Source of the DNA: Azohydromonas australica DSM 1124
GTDB taxonomy: Bacteria > Pseudomonadota > Gammaproteobacteria > Burkholderiales > Burkholderiaceae_C
Length of the DNA: 34,854 bases
Reading direction: 5' to 3'
Assembly: GCF_000430725.1 (NCBI RefSeq)
Contig: NZ_AUMO01000084.1
Span: 1 to 34,854 of the forward strand
Shown here: positions 1-7,523 of the stretch, one piece after another
How the letters are laid out: each line of letters opens with the position of its first letter
How positions within the stretch are numbered: the first letter of the stretch is position 1
Program-made: the position numbers and the translations under genes
Notes under the pieces: model-generated
The model's input: only the letters and a program-made list of their open reading frames with translations
The model's database searches: none
Told to the model about the DNA's origin: nothing

Positions 1-1
1 T

Positions 2-364
2 CCGCCTGAGCATCGGGTGAAGCTCTTTCGTGTGCCGGTGTCCACCCACCGCATCGATTGGATCGTGACCAACGATCTATCTCAGGATTCCACGGATGCA
101 ACACAAGAAGCGTGCGGCATGCGTTGGAAGATTGAGCAGTTTCATCGCGAATTCAAGCAGCTCACTGGAGCGGAAAAATGCCAGTGCCGGCGCGGCCGGA
201 TGCAGCGCAACCATATTGCTTGTGCCGTGCTGGTTTGGGATTGCTTGGCAGCTCAGGCGCGACAGGTCGGGAAAACACTCTATCAGCTCAAACGCGAGAT
301 GCTGTCCAACTATCTAAGAGCCGAGCTGCGCAGCCCGGCGGTGCGGATGGTGCTCGTTGCGTAA
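2..364 (+). CDS. IS701-like transposase, C-terminal part (5' end outside window)
   Basis: The reading frame is already open at base 2 and runs to TAA at 362-364, so the gene is cut by the window edge; GTG at 17 is only an internal candidate start. The visible 120 residues contain the W-K-I-E-Q-F-H-R-E-F-K-Q-L-T block, which carries the Glu and the basic residues of the DDE transposase E region, followed by a conserved CQCR and an RNHIACA segment. These match my memory of IS701-family C-termini; the related IS4 group is the alternative. The enzyme would cut and rejoin insertion-sequence ends. I could not find the terminal inverted repeat just downstream, and the other end lies outside the window, so I cannot say whether the element is intact. 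Confidence 0.75.
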   Translation, partial: PPEHRVKLFRVPVSTHRIDWIVTNDLSQDSTDATQEACGMRWKIEQFHREFKQLTGAEKCQCRRGRMQRNHIACAVLVWDCLAAQARQVGKTLYQLKREMLSNYLRAELRSPAVRMVLVA

Positions 365-620
365 GTCCTAATAGTGCCGCCTGTCCAGTTAATAAAGGAG
401 GTTAATATAGATTTACAACTCAGCGGCTTGATGCGCTGATAACGTCCGAGACTTGGATGGTGGCGTTGTTGCTTACACGGTTGAACAATTAATCGATATT
501 AATTTTGAAGGGGTCGCCTATATTTGTAGACATGGGATTCATCAAGGCGTTGCGCAAATCAGTGAGCGTATGGCGTTGTTGAATTGTATTCCGCAATCTC
601 GCCCAGCACTGGAGAAATTC
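365..620. other. AT-rich spacer between transposase and DUF932 gene
   Basis: This stretch is clearly richer in A and T than the rest of the window. It holds a strong but orphan Shine-Dalgarno-like AAAGGAGG at about 395-402 with no start codon at a useful distance, and a 7-bp inverted repeat (AATTAAT at 487-493, ATTAATT at 498-504). The DUF932 frame stays open back to 453, but residues read from here do not look like part of that family. It is probably sequence left by the insertion element or by an older neighbour, possibly including a promoter. Confidence 0.5.
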
Positions 621-1682
621 ATGTCCCACCTTATTGACACGAGCACCGGCCAAGCTGCGATGGCGTATGTGGGCGAGGCACCCTGGCACAAGCTGGGGCA
701 GTGCCTGACGGCCGGCGCCGACCTTGAAACTTGGCGCCGCGAAGCGGGTCTCGCCTACAGCGTCGAGCGCACGCCGGTGCTGTTCCAGCGCGCCCATGCC
801 GGCGCATCCGACCGCATCGAGGCCATGGAAGGCCGGGATGTGCTTTACCGCTCGGACACCGGCGCGGCGCTCAGCGTCGTGAGTCGCAGCGGCTATCACG
901 TGGTGCAGCCCGGCGACGTGCTGGACTTTTTCGGCCGGCTGGCCGAGGCCGGCGGCTTCGTGCTGGAAACGGCAGGGGCGCTGTCGGATGGCAAGCGGGT
1001 GTGGGGGCTGGCGCGCGTGAACGATGGCGCGCCTGTCGTCGGGCATGACACGGTGCGCCCGTACCTGCTGCTGGCGACCTCCTACGACGGGACGATGGCC
1101 ACCACCGCCAAGTTCACCACCATCCGGGTCGTTTGCCACAACACGCTGACCATGGCTGCGGGTTCTGATACTGGCGCGCCGTCCGAGCAGGACGCGACCG
1201 AGGGGCCAGTGGTGCAGTGCGTGCGCGTGCCGCACATGACGAAGTTCGACGCGGGCGCGGTGCGCCAGCAGTTGGGCATCGTGCTGACGGCCTGGGATCG
1301 TTGGCTGGTCCAGGCCCGGCTGCTGGCGGAGGTCGACGTGACCGAGGCCCAGGCCGACCGGCTGGTGGCCGATCTGCTGTCTAGCGTTCAGCGCCCGCCC
1401 AAGGACCAGCCGCTGCCGGACGTGCGCGCAAGCCGCAGCTACAAGCGGCTGTTGAGCCTGTTTGGCGGCGAGCAGATCGGCGCCGAGCTCTGCGGCACCC
1501 GCAGTGCATGGGCACTGCTCAACGCCGTCACGGACTACGTGGACCATGAGCGTGGGCGCAGCGACGACACGCGCATGACCTCGGCGTGGTTCGGCGCTGG
1601 CGAGGGGCTGAAGCTGCGCGCCTGGGATGCCGTGCGCGAGCTCGCGGTGAAGGTCGGTGCCATGCCGGCGGTGCCTGCCTGA
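621..1682 (+). CDS. DUF932 domain protein (phage/plasmid-like, TIGR03299 type)
   Basis: The 353-residue product has the features of the DUF932 family found on phages, plasmids and integrative elements: an N-terminal EAPWHKLGQ segment, a central NDG...RPYLLLATSYDGT block and TIRVVCHNTL. Its molecular role is not established. I chose ATG 621 because GGAG at 611-614 lies six bases upstream and the family motif starts directly after it. The frame is open further back to 453, but that extension is AT-rich and unlike the family. A strong GC hairpin follows the stop. It stands upstream of a run of overlapping small genes, as DUF932 genes often do in integrative elements of betaproteobacteria. Confidence 0.85.
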   Translation: MSHLIDTSTGQAAMAYVGEAPWHKLGQCLTAGADLETWRREAGLAYSVERTPVLFQRAHAGASDRIEAMEGRDVLYRSDTGAALSVVSRSGYHVVQPGDVLDFFGRLAEAGGFVLETAGALSDGKRVWGLARVNDGAPVVGHDTVRPYLLLATSYDGTMATTAKFTTIRVVCHNTLTMAAGSDTGAPSEQDATEGPVVQCVRVPHMTKFDAGAVRQQLGIVLTAWDRWLVQARLLAEVDVTEAQADRLVADLLSSVQRPPKDQPLPDVRASRSYKRLLSLFGGEQIGAELCGTRSAWALLNAVTDYVDHERGRSDDTRMTSAWFGAGEGLKLRAWDAVRELAVKVGAMPAVPA

Positions 1683-1691
1683 ACACCACCG

Positions 1692-1723
1692 CCGCGCAAG
1701 CTCCAGCTGGGGAGCTTGCGCGG
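1692..1723 (+). other. 13-bp perfect hairpin after the DUF932 gene
   Basis: CCGCGCAAGCTCC at 1692-1704 pairs perfectly with 1711-1723 across a six-base loop. It begins ten bases after the DUF932 stop. There is no T-run, so it is not a classical intrinsic terminator. It could attenuate transcription, protect the mRNA 3' end, or be read in the leader of the downstream gene block. Confidence 0.6.
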
Positions 1724-1807
1724 GCGCTCCCCGGCGTTGCCGAGCAACCATCTTGCATGCGCTTTCGTGTACGGAGCCACTTTCACGCTGGAAGGACGTT
1801 GGTCGCC

Positions 1808-2173
1808 ATGTGTGCGCTGATCAGTCAACAGCAAATGCAGGCTGCGCTGGACCTGCACTGGCGCGGGCCGGCGCACGACGTGGCCGCGCTGCGCGAGGGT
1901 TGGGTGTTGAGCGAATGCCACGGCTCCAGGCACGGCGCGCTGCAGGTGCAGTGCGTGGACGCCGCCGCGGCGCTTCAAACCGCCGGAAGCCTACCCTTTG
2001 CCGTGCCGATGCTGGACTCGGATCTTGACGCCTGGGCGCTGGTGCGCGGCGGCGTGGAGCCGCACCACTTCGCAGCCAGGGCGTTGCTGGCCTGCTTCAA
2101 TCCGATGGAGCTGGGTTGCATCGCATGGGCCGCCACCGCTTCATCGTTCTCCAGCGTTTCGCAGGCGGTGTGA
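1808..2173 (+). CDS. Hypothetical protein, first gene of an overlapping block
   Basis: The product has 121 residues, begins MCALISQQQMQAALDLHW and is rich in Ala, Leu and His without a motif I recognise. ATG 1808 is preceded by GGAAGGA at 1790-1796, a little far but usable; an upstream in-frame ATG at 1757 is the alternative. The stop TGA at 2171-2173 shares its last base with the next ATG, which suggests translational coupling. It belongs to the series of five small genes running to 3495. Function unknown. Confidence 0.6.
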   Translation: MCALISQQQMQAALDLHWRGPAHDVAALREGWVLSECHGSRHGALQVQCVDAAAALQTAGSLPFAVPMLDSDLDAWALVRGGVEPHHFAARALLACFNPMELGCIAWAATASSFSSVSQAV

Positions 2174-2448
2174 TGCAACTTCCAGGCGCCAGCGGCCAAT
2201 GCGGGACGTGCCGGCACTGGCAGCGCCGTGGCGGCACGCTACTGCCGGCGACCATGGGCTGCCGGGCCTTCGAGCAGGAGCAGCCCGGGCGCACGGCGGC
2301 GTTGCTCGCAGCCATTGCGGTGGAGCGCGCCAGCTGCGGCGGCTGCCCCGTGTGCGAGCCGCTGCCCAACGAGCCGGGTTCCTTCCTGGCGCAGGACCTG
2401 CCACTGGCGCCTGCTGCGTACTTCACCGACACGGAGAAGCTGCCGTGA
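2173..2448 (+). CDS. Small Cys-rich protein, likely zinc-binding
   Basis: This 91-residue product carries C10-x2-C13-R-H-W, a further Cys at 30, and C55-x2-C58-x2-C61, an arrangement that could hold one or two zinc ions. Its ATG overlaps the stop of the gene before it, and its own stop overlaps the next start (GTGA at 2445-2448), so it is probably translated by re-initiation. ATG 2116 is in frame, but the overlap argues for 2173. Similar short Cys-rich proteins occur on mobile elements; no defined function can be assigned. Confidence 0.65.
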   Translation: MQLPGASGQCGTCRHWQRRGGTLLPATMGCRAFEQEQPGRTAALLAAIAVERASCGGCPVCEPLPNEPGSFLAQDLPLAPAAYFTDTEKLP

Positions 2449-2654
2449 ACCATGCCCTTGCGACACGCGCACGCGCGGCACTTCGTGGCTGCCGTGCCCG
2501 GCATCGAACCGCGCCGCGTCACCGCGGCGCCCCGCGGTCCCGGGCGGCATCAGCGCGAGCACGAGCTCACCCGCCCGGGCGGCGGGCGGGCGCGGGCGCG
2601 GCACGTCCTGGCGCGCAGGTGGTGGGCTGCAGTGGCCGAGGGACAACGCCATGA
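2445..2654 (+). CDS. Very Arg-rich 69-residue ORF, coupled at both ends
   Basis: This ORF has a GTG start inside a GTGA overlap with the previous stop and ends in an ATGA overlap with the next start. That fit at both ends is the main reason to believe it. The product contains about 16 Arg in 69 residues plus much Ala, Gly and Pro, and would be strongly basic and probably disordered, perhaps RNA- or DNA-binding. No conserved domain is visible. It may instead be GC-driven read-through of a spacer between genes, since arginine-rich frames are common at this base composition. Confidence 0.4.
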   Translation: MNHALATRARAALRGCRARHRTAPRHRGAPRSRAASARARAHPPGRRAGAGAARPGAQVVGCSGRGTTP

Positions 2655-2914
2655 CAACGCCGGAAGTCCGGCGCGTCACGCGGGAGCAGTTCCGGCGCGC
2701 GCTGCACCGGGCAGCGGCCGGCATCGGGGCCGGCCTCGCTTGCCGTTACGACGCCCGTCACGACGAAACGATCTGGACCGTCAACGGCCAAGCCGTCGGA
2801 CTCACCGTGGGCCGCATCAGCGCCACCCGGGCGTACTACCTGGCCGGGCAGATAGTGAGCGCGGTCGCCATGCCTGATCAGCTCGCCGCTGACGACTGCG
2901 GGTCAAACCCATGA
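2651..2914 (+). CDS. Hypothetical 87-residue protein
   Basis: The protein starts MTTPEVRRVTREQFRRAL at ATG 2651, with GAGGG at 2638-2642 eight bases upstream. Its start overlaps the preceding stop and its stop overlaps ATG 2911, both as ATGA. It is a compact mixed-charge protein with a central segment RYDARHDETIWTVNGQAV that could form beta strands. No family is recognised. The organisation suggests it is made together with the TrfB/KorA-like protein downstream. Confidence 0.6.
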   Translation: MTTPEVRRVTREQFRRALHRAAAGIGAGLACRYDARHDETIWTVNGQAVGLTVGRISATRAYYLAGQIVSAVAMPDQLAADDCGSNP

Positions 2915-3495
2915 GCACAACAGCTGCGCAGGAGTGGTGGCAACAAGGCCTCTTCGAATGGCAGCGCGAGGCGCTGCAAGGGCGCCAGGAGCTCGCGACG
3001 CTGCGCGCGCAGCACCAGGCCTTGCTGCAGGCACTGCAGGACCTGCTGGCGGCCGTCGGTGGGCCCGATGGCACCAGCGCGCCCCATCGACCCGGCCCAG
3101 GCACGCCGCGCTGCGGCCGTCGCCCTGGAAGTGGTCCGTGCCGGCTGAGCCCGCTACCCTTCACGCTGCGACTGCGAAGGACCGTGATGGTGAAGGTTTC
3201 GATGACGGCCGAGGAGTTCGACAGCCTGGGCGAGCGGCTGGGCCGCCTGACGCCGGAGAGCGTGGCCATCGCGCGCGAAGTGCTGGTGGACGGCGTTTCC
3301 AGAGCCACGGTAGCCGAACGGCATGGCCTGACCAGGCCGCGCATCACCTTCATTGTCGATCGCGTGCTGGCCGCTGCCCACGATGTCCCGCGGGACTGGG
3401 TGCGCGTGGAGGTGTGGCTGCCGCCGGAGCTGGCGCAGCAGGTGCGGGAAATGGAAGCGAAGGCTCGTGCGCGCGCCAGGGACAACAGCGGTTGA
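2911..3495 (+). CDS. TrfB/KorA-like DNA-binding protein with N-terminal extension
   Basis: The C-terminal half (from about residue 93) reads MVKVSMTAEEFDSLGERL, then VLVDGVSRATVAERHGLTRPRITFIVDRVL, which has the helix-turn-helix layout of the TrfB/KorA plasmid repressors. That part alone would be 102 residues, the usual KorA size. In front, in the same frame, is about 50 residues of Trp/Gln-rich helix (WWQQGLFEWQREAL) and a Pro/Gly/Arg-rich stretch. ATG 2911 overlaps the previous stop, which favours the long form; the site at 3176-3189 favours a separate KorA-sized protein. Both may be made. KorA repressors control replication and transfer operons on IncP plasmids; I infer a similar regulatory role for this element. 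Confidence 0.7.
   Translation: MSTTAAQEWWQQGLFEWQREALQGRQELATLRAQHQALLQALQDLLAAVGGPDGTSAPHRPGPGTPRCGRRPGSGPCRLSPLPFTLRLRRTVMVKVSMTAEEFDSLGERLGRLTPESVAIAREVLVDGVSRATVAERHGLTRPRITFIVDRVLAAAHDVPRDWVRVEVWLPPELAQQVREMEAKARARARDNSG
3176..3189 (+). promoter_or_regulatory. Internal ribosome-binding site for a KorA-sized product
   Basis: GAAGGA at 3176-3181 lies five bases before ATG 3187 (with GTG 3184 in between). Use of this site would give a 102-residue protein made only of the TrfB/KorA-like domain. Confidence 0.45.
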
Positions 3496-3540
3496 CCTGC
3501 AGCCCACAAGCCTTGCAAAGCCCGACAAGGAGATCACTGG

Positions 3541-4188
3541 ATGTCCACAATCGAACTTTCAACCGTCGTCTTTTACGAGGGAAGCTTGCCGAGCGTACTG
3601 CCGCTGTGGAACTGCAGCGTGCCACTGGTCAGTCCCGTGCCGGACGCCTTGACGGCCGTCTATGGCACAACCAGCAAGCCGGACGCGTTTGCAGCAGCGT
3701 ATCAATATGCCAAGCGCAACCAACTTCAACATACCGTGATTGATGTCACCGTGACGCTTGAGCACCGGCCCAATCCGACGGTGATGAGGGCAGAAACTCT
3801 CGGCAGCTACGACTTCTTCAGCATGCGGCGCATGGCGACTTCCATGGAGGGCCAGATTGTCGAGTGGATTCGTGCCGGCCTGGCGCCTGATGACAGGCGC
3901 GCCAAGCTGTTCGACGAAATGCTCCCCACGCAAGTCCTGGCGCGGGAGCCTTCGCTCCTGGGCGTCTTGATGGACTCTCCGGCCTGCCGACATTTGAAGC
4001 TGCTCGCTTGTCCAGCCCAGACCATGATCGATCTCCAGGTCTTCAATGTTGGAGTCGTGCCTTTTCGGCACTGGTCGGCGATCCAAGAGGCGACTTGCCG
4101 TTTCGATCCGTCGGTGAAGATCAGCCTGGAGCCTCCGCCCGCCTTCGCCGCCAAGCTGGCCGTGCCGTCCTCCAACTCGGCTGGTTGA
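3541..4188 (+). CDS. Hypothetical protein, 215 residues
   Basis: AAGGAG at 3525-3530 precedes ATG 3541 by ten bases. The product has normal composition and likely alpha/beta structure, with segments such as SVLPLWNCSVPLVSPVPDAL near the start and SLLGVLMDSPACRHLKLLACPAQTMIDLQVFNVG near the end. It has no signal peptide or membrane segment. I do not recognise the family. It follows the TrfB/KorA-like gene by 45 bases on the same strand, so it may be co-transcribed with it. Confidence 0.65.
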   Translation: MSTIELSTVVFYEGSLPSVLPLWNCSVPLVSPVPDALTAVYGTTSKPDAFAAAYQYAKRNQLQHTVIDVTVTLEHRPNPTVMRAETLGSYDFFSMRRMATSMEGQIVEWIRAGLAPDDRRAKLFDEMLPTQVLAREPSLLGVLMDSPACRHLKLLACPAQTMIDLQVFNVGVVPFRHWSAIQEATCRFDPSVKISLEPPPAFAAKLAVPSSNSAG

Positions 4189-4924
4189 TCTCAGCCAGAA
4201 AACCCTCGTACGCAGTGATTCCTGTGCGCGACAAGTCTTGGGCGAGGCAGGGCGCCAAGATCGCGCAAGCGATCCCGTGAGGGCGGCGTTTTCTGCATCG
4301 CGATGTCGTGCTGCATAACGCCGAGGCCGCACCGGTCAATGGGCGCGACAGCCCGCGGTGCCGGACGGGGCACAAGGCAAGCTTGACCGGACCGGTGTGC
4401 CGGTCAGGAGAGCGGTCAGACTGCGATGGATGACTGCAAACAGGGTGCAAGCAAGCACTTCAAGCGTAGACGGAGCTCCAGCCTCCGCAAGGCCGCCTTG
4501 CCGGTATGACGGCCAGCCGCGCCAGGCTCAATCCTGAATCGTCGTCCTTGCGCACGCGCAGCCTTACCAGGTGCTGCGCCGGCAAACGCCACCGGTCAAT
4601 CGCTGCGCTTGACGTAGCCGACCCGGTGCGTGAAGCCGCCCAGCGCCTGCGCGGCGGCAGTGAACAGAGGCGGTCTCTTGGTCACGATGAGCATTTCCAT
4701 TGGCCTGGCCATTGTGGTCTGCCGACGTTCGCCGTGGCCTGTGTGGCAATCTCGGCGCGGGCATGGCAACGCCCTTGGCGCACCGTGATGACGATGCCGC
4801 CGGGGCCGCAACATGCTCCGTTTGCTTTGACCTGTCGCTGTATCAGGGCAGGGTACGGCGCAAGAGCGAAGCGGCCACCGCCGCGAAGGCGGCCGCACGG
4901 CTGCTCGTGCGAAGCCGCCTCGGT
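4189..4924. other. Region without a convincing gene
   Basis: No frame here has both a ribosome-binding site and a protein-like composition. A 38-residue minus-strand ORF (4596-4712, beginning MARPMEMLIVTKRPP) reads more naturally than the rest but has no ribosome-binding site. Plus-strand ORFs running into 5123 are antisense to the next gene. Confidence 0.4.
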
Positions 4925-6643
4925 TCAGAGCAAGCGCACGGCTCCCAGCAGGTTAAAGGCCTTGTCTTCCGACAGCGCGCCTTGCCTGGCCTTGAGCACC
5001 AGGATCTTGATGAGCGCTTCCGTGATGGGTGCCAGGCCGCCCTCTATCACCAAGGGCTGCGAGTACACCGGCATGATGTCAGCGGTTTGCTGGGCGGCTT
5101 GCTGCACTGTCGCATGTGCCTGAGCCTGGATCGGCACTGCAACCGGAACCAGTGCAGCAGATGCCATGACTTCGGTACTCAATGCCGGCGCAGGCGCTTG
5201 TCCCGAAGGCTCAACTTCAGGCTCGACCGGCGCCGGCACCTCCGTCCGGACCGGCGCGGTGGTCGCGGCGTCGGTGGATTCTTCGACCAGGTCTGTGGGC
5301 TCGACGAGCTGCTGGCCGCCGCGCTGGGCTGCGCCGCGGGCGCGCCGTCGCGTCTGCTGGGAGGCCTGGGCGGCGGCGTCCTGGAAGGCGGCATCGCCTT
5401 CAGCGCTGCCCGCCAGGGCGGTACTCGGCTCGCTCGACGCGACCGCCGCTGGTGTGGCTGTGGCGGATGTGCCGCTGTCAGCCGCAGGCGCGGGTGCCGC
5501 TTCAGCCGTGTCGCTGCCGCTCTCGGCGGTGTCGACATTGGCCGCTGTGTCCCGCAACGACGCGAGGCGTTGGAGCGTGACTGCAGGAATGTCCGCCGCG
5601 GTACGAGGTGCTTCGAACCAGTCATCGGGCAAGCCCAGCGCTCGGGCCATGCCTTGACAGAGCTCCTTGTCCAGGCTCTTGCGCCCGCTGAGCATGGCCG
5701 ACACGTACGGCGGCTTGGCATGGAGGACTCTGGCCAGCGCGCTCTTGGCTCCCTTACCCTGCAGTAGCAGGGCCAAGTTCTGCTGGCGCAATTCGGGAGA
5801 AGCCATGGCGGAGGTTTCGTTCAGTCCGGACTCCGAGGGAGGGTCGACCTCGGACAAGGGCAACTGGATTTCAGCGGTGGCCGCGGCTCGCCTGGACGCC
5901 GTTGCCGCGCGCTTGCCGGCGGCTTGCGAGCGTTCGGCAGAGGCGAGCGCTTGGAGGGCGCCTGCGGCCGAGCCCGCTGTTTCTCGCGCTGGCCCGGCCA
6001 CTTCGGTGCTGATGGGCAGGGCAGCGGGTTCCACGACGGCTGAAGCCGCATCATCGGTTCCCTGGGCCGGGGAATGAGGATCATGCGCTGTGGCCTGCGT
6101 CAGGGCTGGCGCCGCTTGAGCCACAGCTGCAACCTCTGTCACGGGCTGCGCAGAGGCGGGGCTCACCACGGGGACGGCCGGGGAACCATCCTCAAAGTCC
6201 TCGTCGTCCTGCAACTCGGCTTGATCCGGGTTCTTCAACAGATGCAGCGTGCGCGCCGGCACTTCCTTGTTGAGACCATCGAGCCATTTGCCGGGCAGCT
6301 TCAGGGTCCGCTCGATATGGAAGGCCGTTTCGTCGGGACACAGCGCGCCCTGGGACATGGCTTCCAGGCGCTCCAGGGGCACCTCGGCCACCAGCGCCAT
6401 GGCTTCCGGCACGGGCGCGTTTTCCAGCAGCAGGCGCAGATTTGCAGCACGCAAGGCGCCCTTTACCCCTTGCTTGGCAACTGGAGGCTTGTTGTCTTGC
6501 CGCGGCCGATCGGGCCGCCTGTTGGACGTTGGGTGAAAGATCACGTTATCCCGGGTCGGGTCAGGGTAGTCGCGGCCACGCCCGCGGTTGCCGTCACGCT
6601 GCTTCGGTTGCCAATTGGGCTTTGCCAAGTGTTGCTCCACCAA
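4925..6643 (-). CDS. Large low-complexity protein with two HTH-like segments
   Basis: The 572-residue product has a basic Asn/Arg/Gly-rich N-terminus, a first helical segment at about 62-122 (ALRAANLRLLLE to KLPGKWLDGL), a second and better lambda-repressor-like segment at about 281-344 (SALARVLHAKPPYVSAML with SGRKSLD and GLPDDWFE), long Ala/Pro/Thr/Glu-rich linkers, and an ordered C-terminus (LIKILVLKARQGALSEDK). The two segments resemble each other, as if duplicated. It is probably a nucleoid-type or regulatory DNA-binding protein. The start is uncertain: 6643 is TTG and 6640 GTG, neither with a ribosome-binding site. The same frame continues up to ATG 6727, interrupted only by TGA at 6692-6694, so the gene may have lost its original start. 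Confidence 0.7.
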   Translation of the reverse strand: MVEQHLAKPNWQPKQRDGNRGRGRDYPDPTRDNVIFHPTSNRRPDRPRQDNKPPVAKQGVKGALRAANLRLLLENAPVPEAMALVAEVPLERLEAMSQGALCPDETAFHIERTLKLPGKWLDGLNKEVPARTLHLLKNPDQAELQDDEDFEDGSPAVPVVSPASAQPVTEVAAVAQAAPALTQATAHDPHSPAQGTDDAASAVVEPAALPISTEVAGPARETAGSAAGALQALASAERSQAAGKRAATASRRAAATAEIQLPLSEVDPPSESGLNETSAMASPELRQQNLALLLQGKGAKSALARVLHAKPPYVSAMLSGRKSLDKELCQGMARALGLPDDWFEAPRTAADIPAVTLQRLASLRDTAANVDTAESGSDTAEAAPAPAADSGTSATATPAAVASSEPSTALAGSAEGDAAFQDAAAQASQQTRRRARGAAQRGGQQLVEPTDLVEESTDAATTAPVRTEVPAPVEPEVEPSGQAPAPALSTEVMASAALVPVAVPIQAQAHATVQQAAQQTADIMPVYSQPLVIEGGLAPITEALIKILVLKARQGALSEDKAFNLLGAVRLL

Positions 6644-7014
6644 GTATTTACCAAGCCAGCGATTGCGACTGCTGTCGCAACCCCGGGCCCATCAGACATG
6701 CTCACGGTTGATCAAGTTCCGTGCCATGACCGGATCGCGTGTTTGCCGCAGCCGCAACCCTCAGGGCGAGGAGGCCTTTTGCCGGCGAAGGACGGCTACA
6801 TGATCGCAGCGCATATCAGCACCCGCTGATCTGATAGACGGGAACCGTTCAGTCCCAGTGTAGATGAAAGCTCAACGGAGGCCTTTCAGGCGCCTTACGG
6901 TATGGGGGGAATGCTGCGTCACACTGCGCTGGGACGTTGCCAATCCATCGGCGCCTGACCCAGCTGTCTTGGCGGCGGTATGCTCTGCCATCCCAATGTT
7001 CATGAGGATTTCAC

Positions 7015-7278
7015 TTGGCTGAAACCAAATCCCAGAAAAGCGGCGCCTTTATGAAGGCCTTGAAGCCCAGCCCTGAGCTGGCCGCCATCATCGGTGCCGA
7101 GCCGCTGCCCCGCACCGAAGCCACCAAACGCCTCTGGGACTACATCAAGCAGCGCAACCTGCAGAATCCGGCGAACAAGCGCAACATCCTGTGCGATGGC
7201 GCACTCAAGGCCGTCATGGGCAAGGACGAGGTGACGATGTTCGAGATGACGGGCCTGGTCAGCAAGCACATGTCTTGA
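7015..7278 (+). CDS. SWIB/MDM2 domain protein
   Basis: Nearly the whole 87-residue product is a SWIB domain: AFMKALKPSPELAAIIG, PLPRTEATKRLWDYIKQRNLQ, NKRNILCDGALKAVMGK and VTMFEMTGLVSKH follow the family closely. The start is TTG 7015, supported by GAGG at 7004-7007 seven bases away and by the length of stand-alone bacterial SWIB proteins. In eukaryotes SWIB sits in chromatin-remodelling complexes; in bacteria such proteins are small and of unclear role, some fused to topoisomerases. Here it lies near an HU gene and an H1-like gene. An intrinsic terminator follows at 7433. Confidence 0.9.
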   Translation: MAETKSQKSGAFMKALKPSPELAAIIGAEPLPRTEATKRLWDYIKQRNLQNPANKRNILCDGALKAVMGKDEVTMFEMTGLVSKHMS

Positions 7279-7432
7279 AGCGGCTGCGCTGGTGAAAGGC
7301 CAGGGTGTCGCTGCACCCGATGGGCCCGGACGCCGCGCGGGCCCCGAAGCGGCGGACTGCTACGAATGTCGTCCGCTGCCGCAGTGCCTTGTGCCATGGG
7401 CGGTACGGACAGTACCGAAGTCCCATGACGGC

Positions 7433-7457
7433 AAAGCCCCGCACTGCGGGGCTTTTT
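7433..7457 (+). terminator. Intrinsic terminator after the SWIB gene
   Basis: AAAGCCCCGC (7433-7442) pairs perfectly with GCGGGGCTTT (7446-7455) around loop ACT and runs into a series of Ts. A shorter inverted repeat (CGGTAC/GTACCG, 7411-7427) lies just before it. Confidence 0.85.
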
Positions 7458-7523
7458 CATGATATTGGCGTTGGCCCTGAGCTGGTGCAGCAACCGGTTT
7501 GTGATGCCTGATCCGTGATCAGA

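Noticed and set aside
489..1751. 420-residue open frame on the minus strand
   Set aside because: It is fully antisense to the DUF932 gene, rich in Arg, His and Ala, and lacks any motif; typical shadow of a high-GC gene.
4700..5767. 355-residue plus-strand frame
   Set aside because: Arg/Gly/Cys-rich shadow of the large HTH-like gene on the other strand.
6692..6694. Selenocysteine at the in-frame TGA
   Set aside because: No SECIS-like hairpin was noticed directly downstream and the expected residue by context is Trp; a mutation or sequencing error is simpler.
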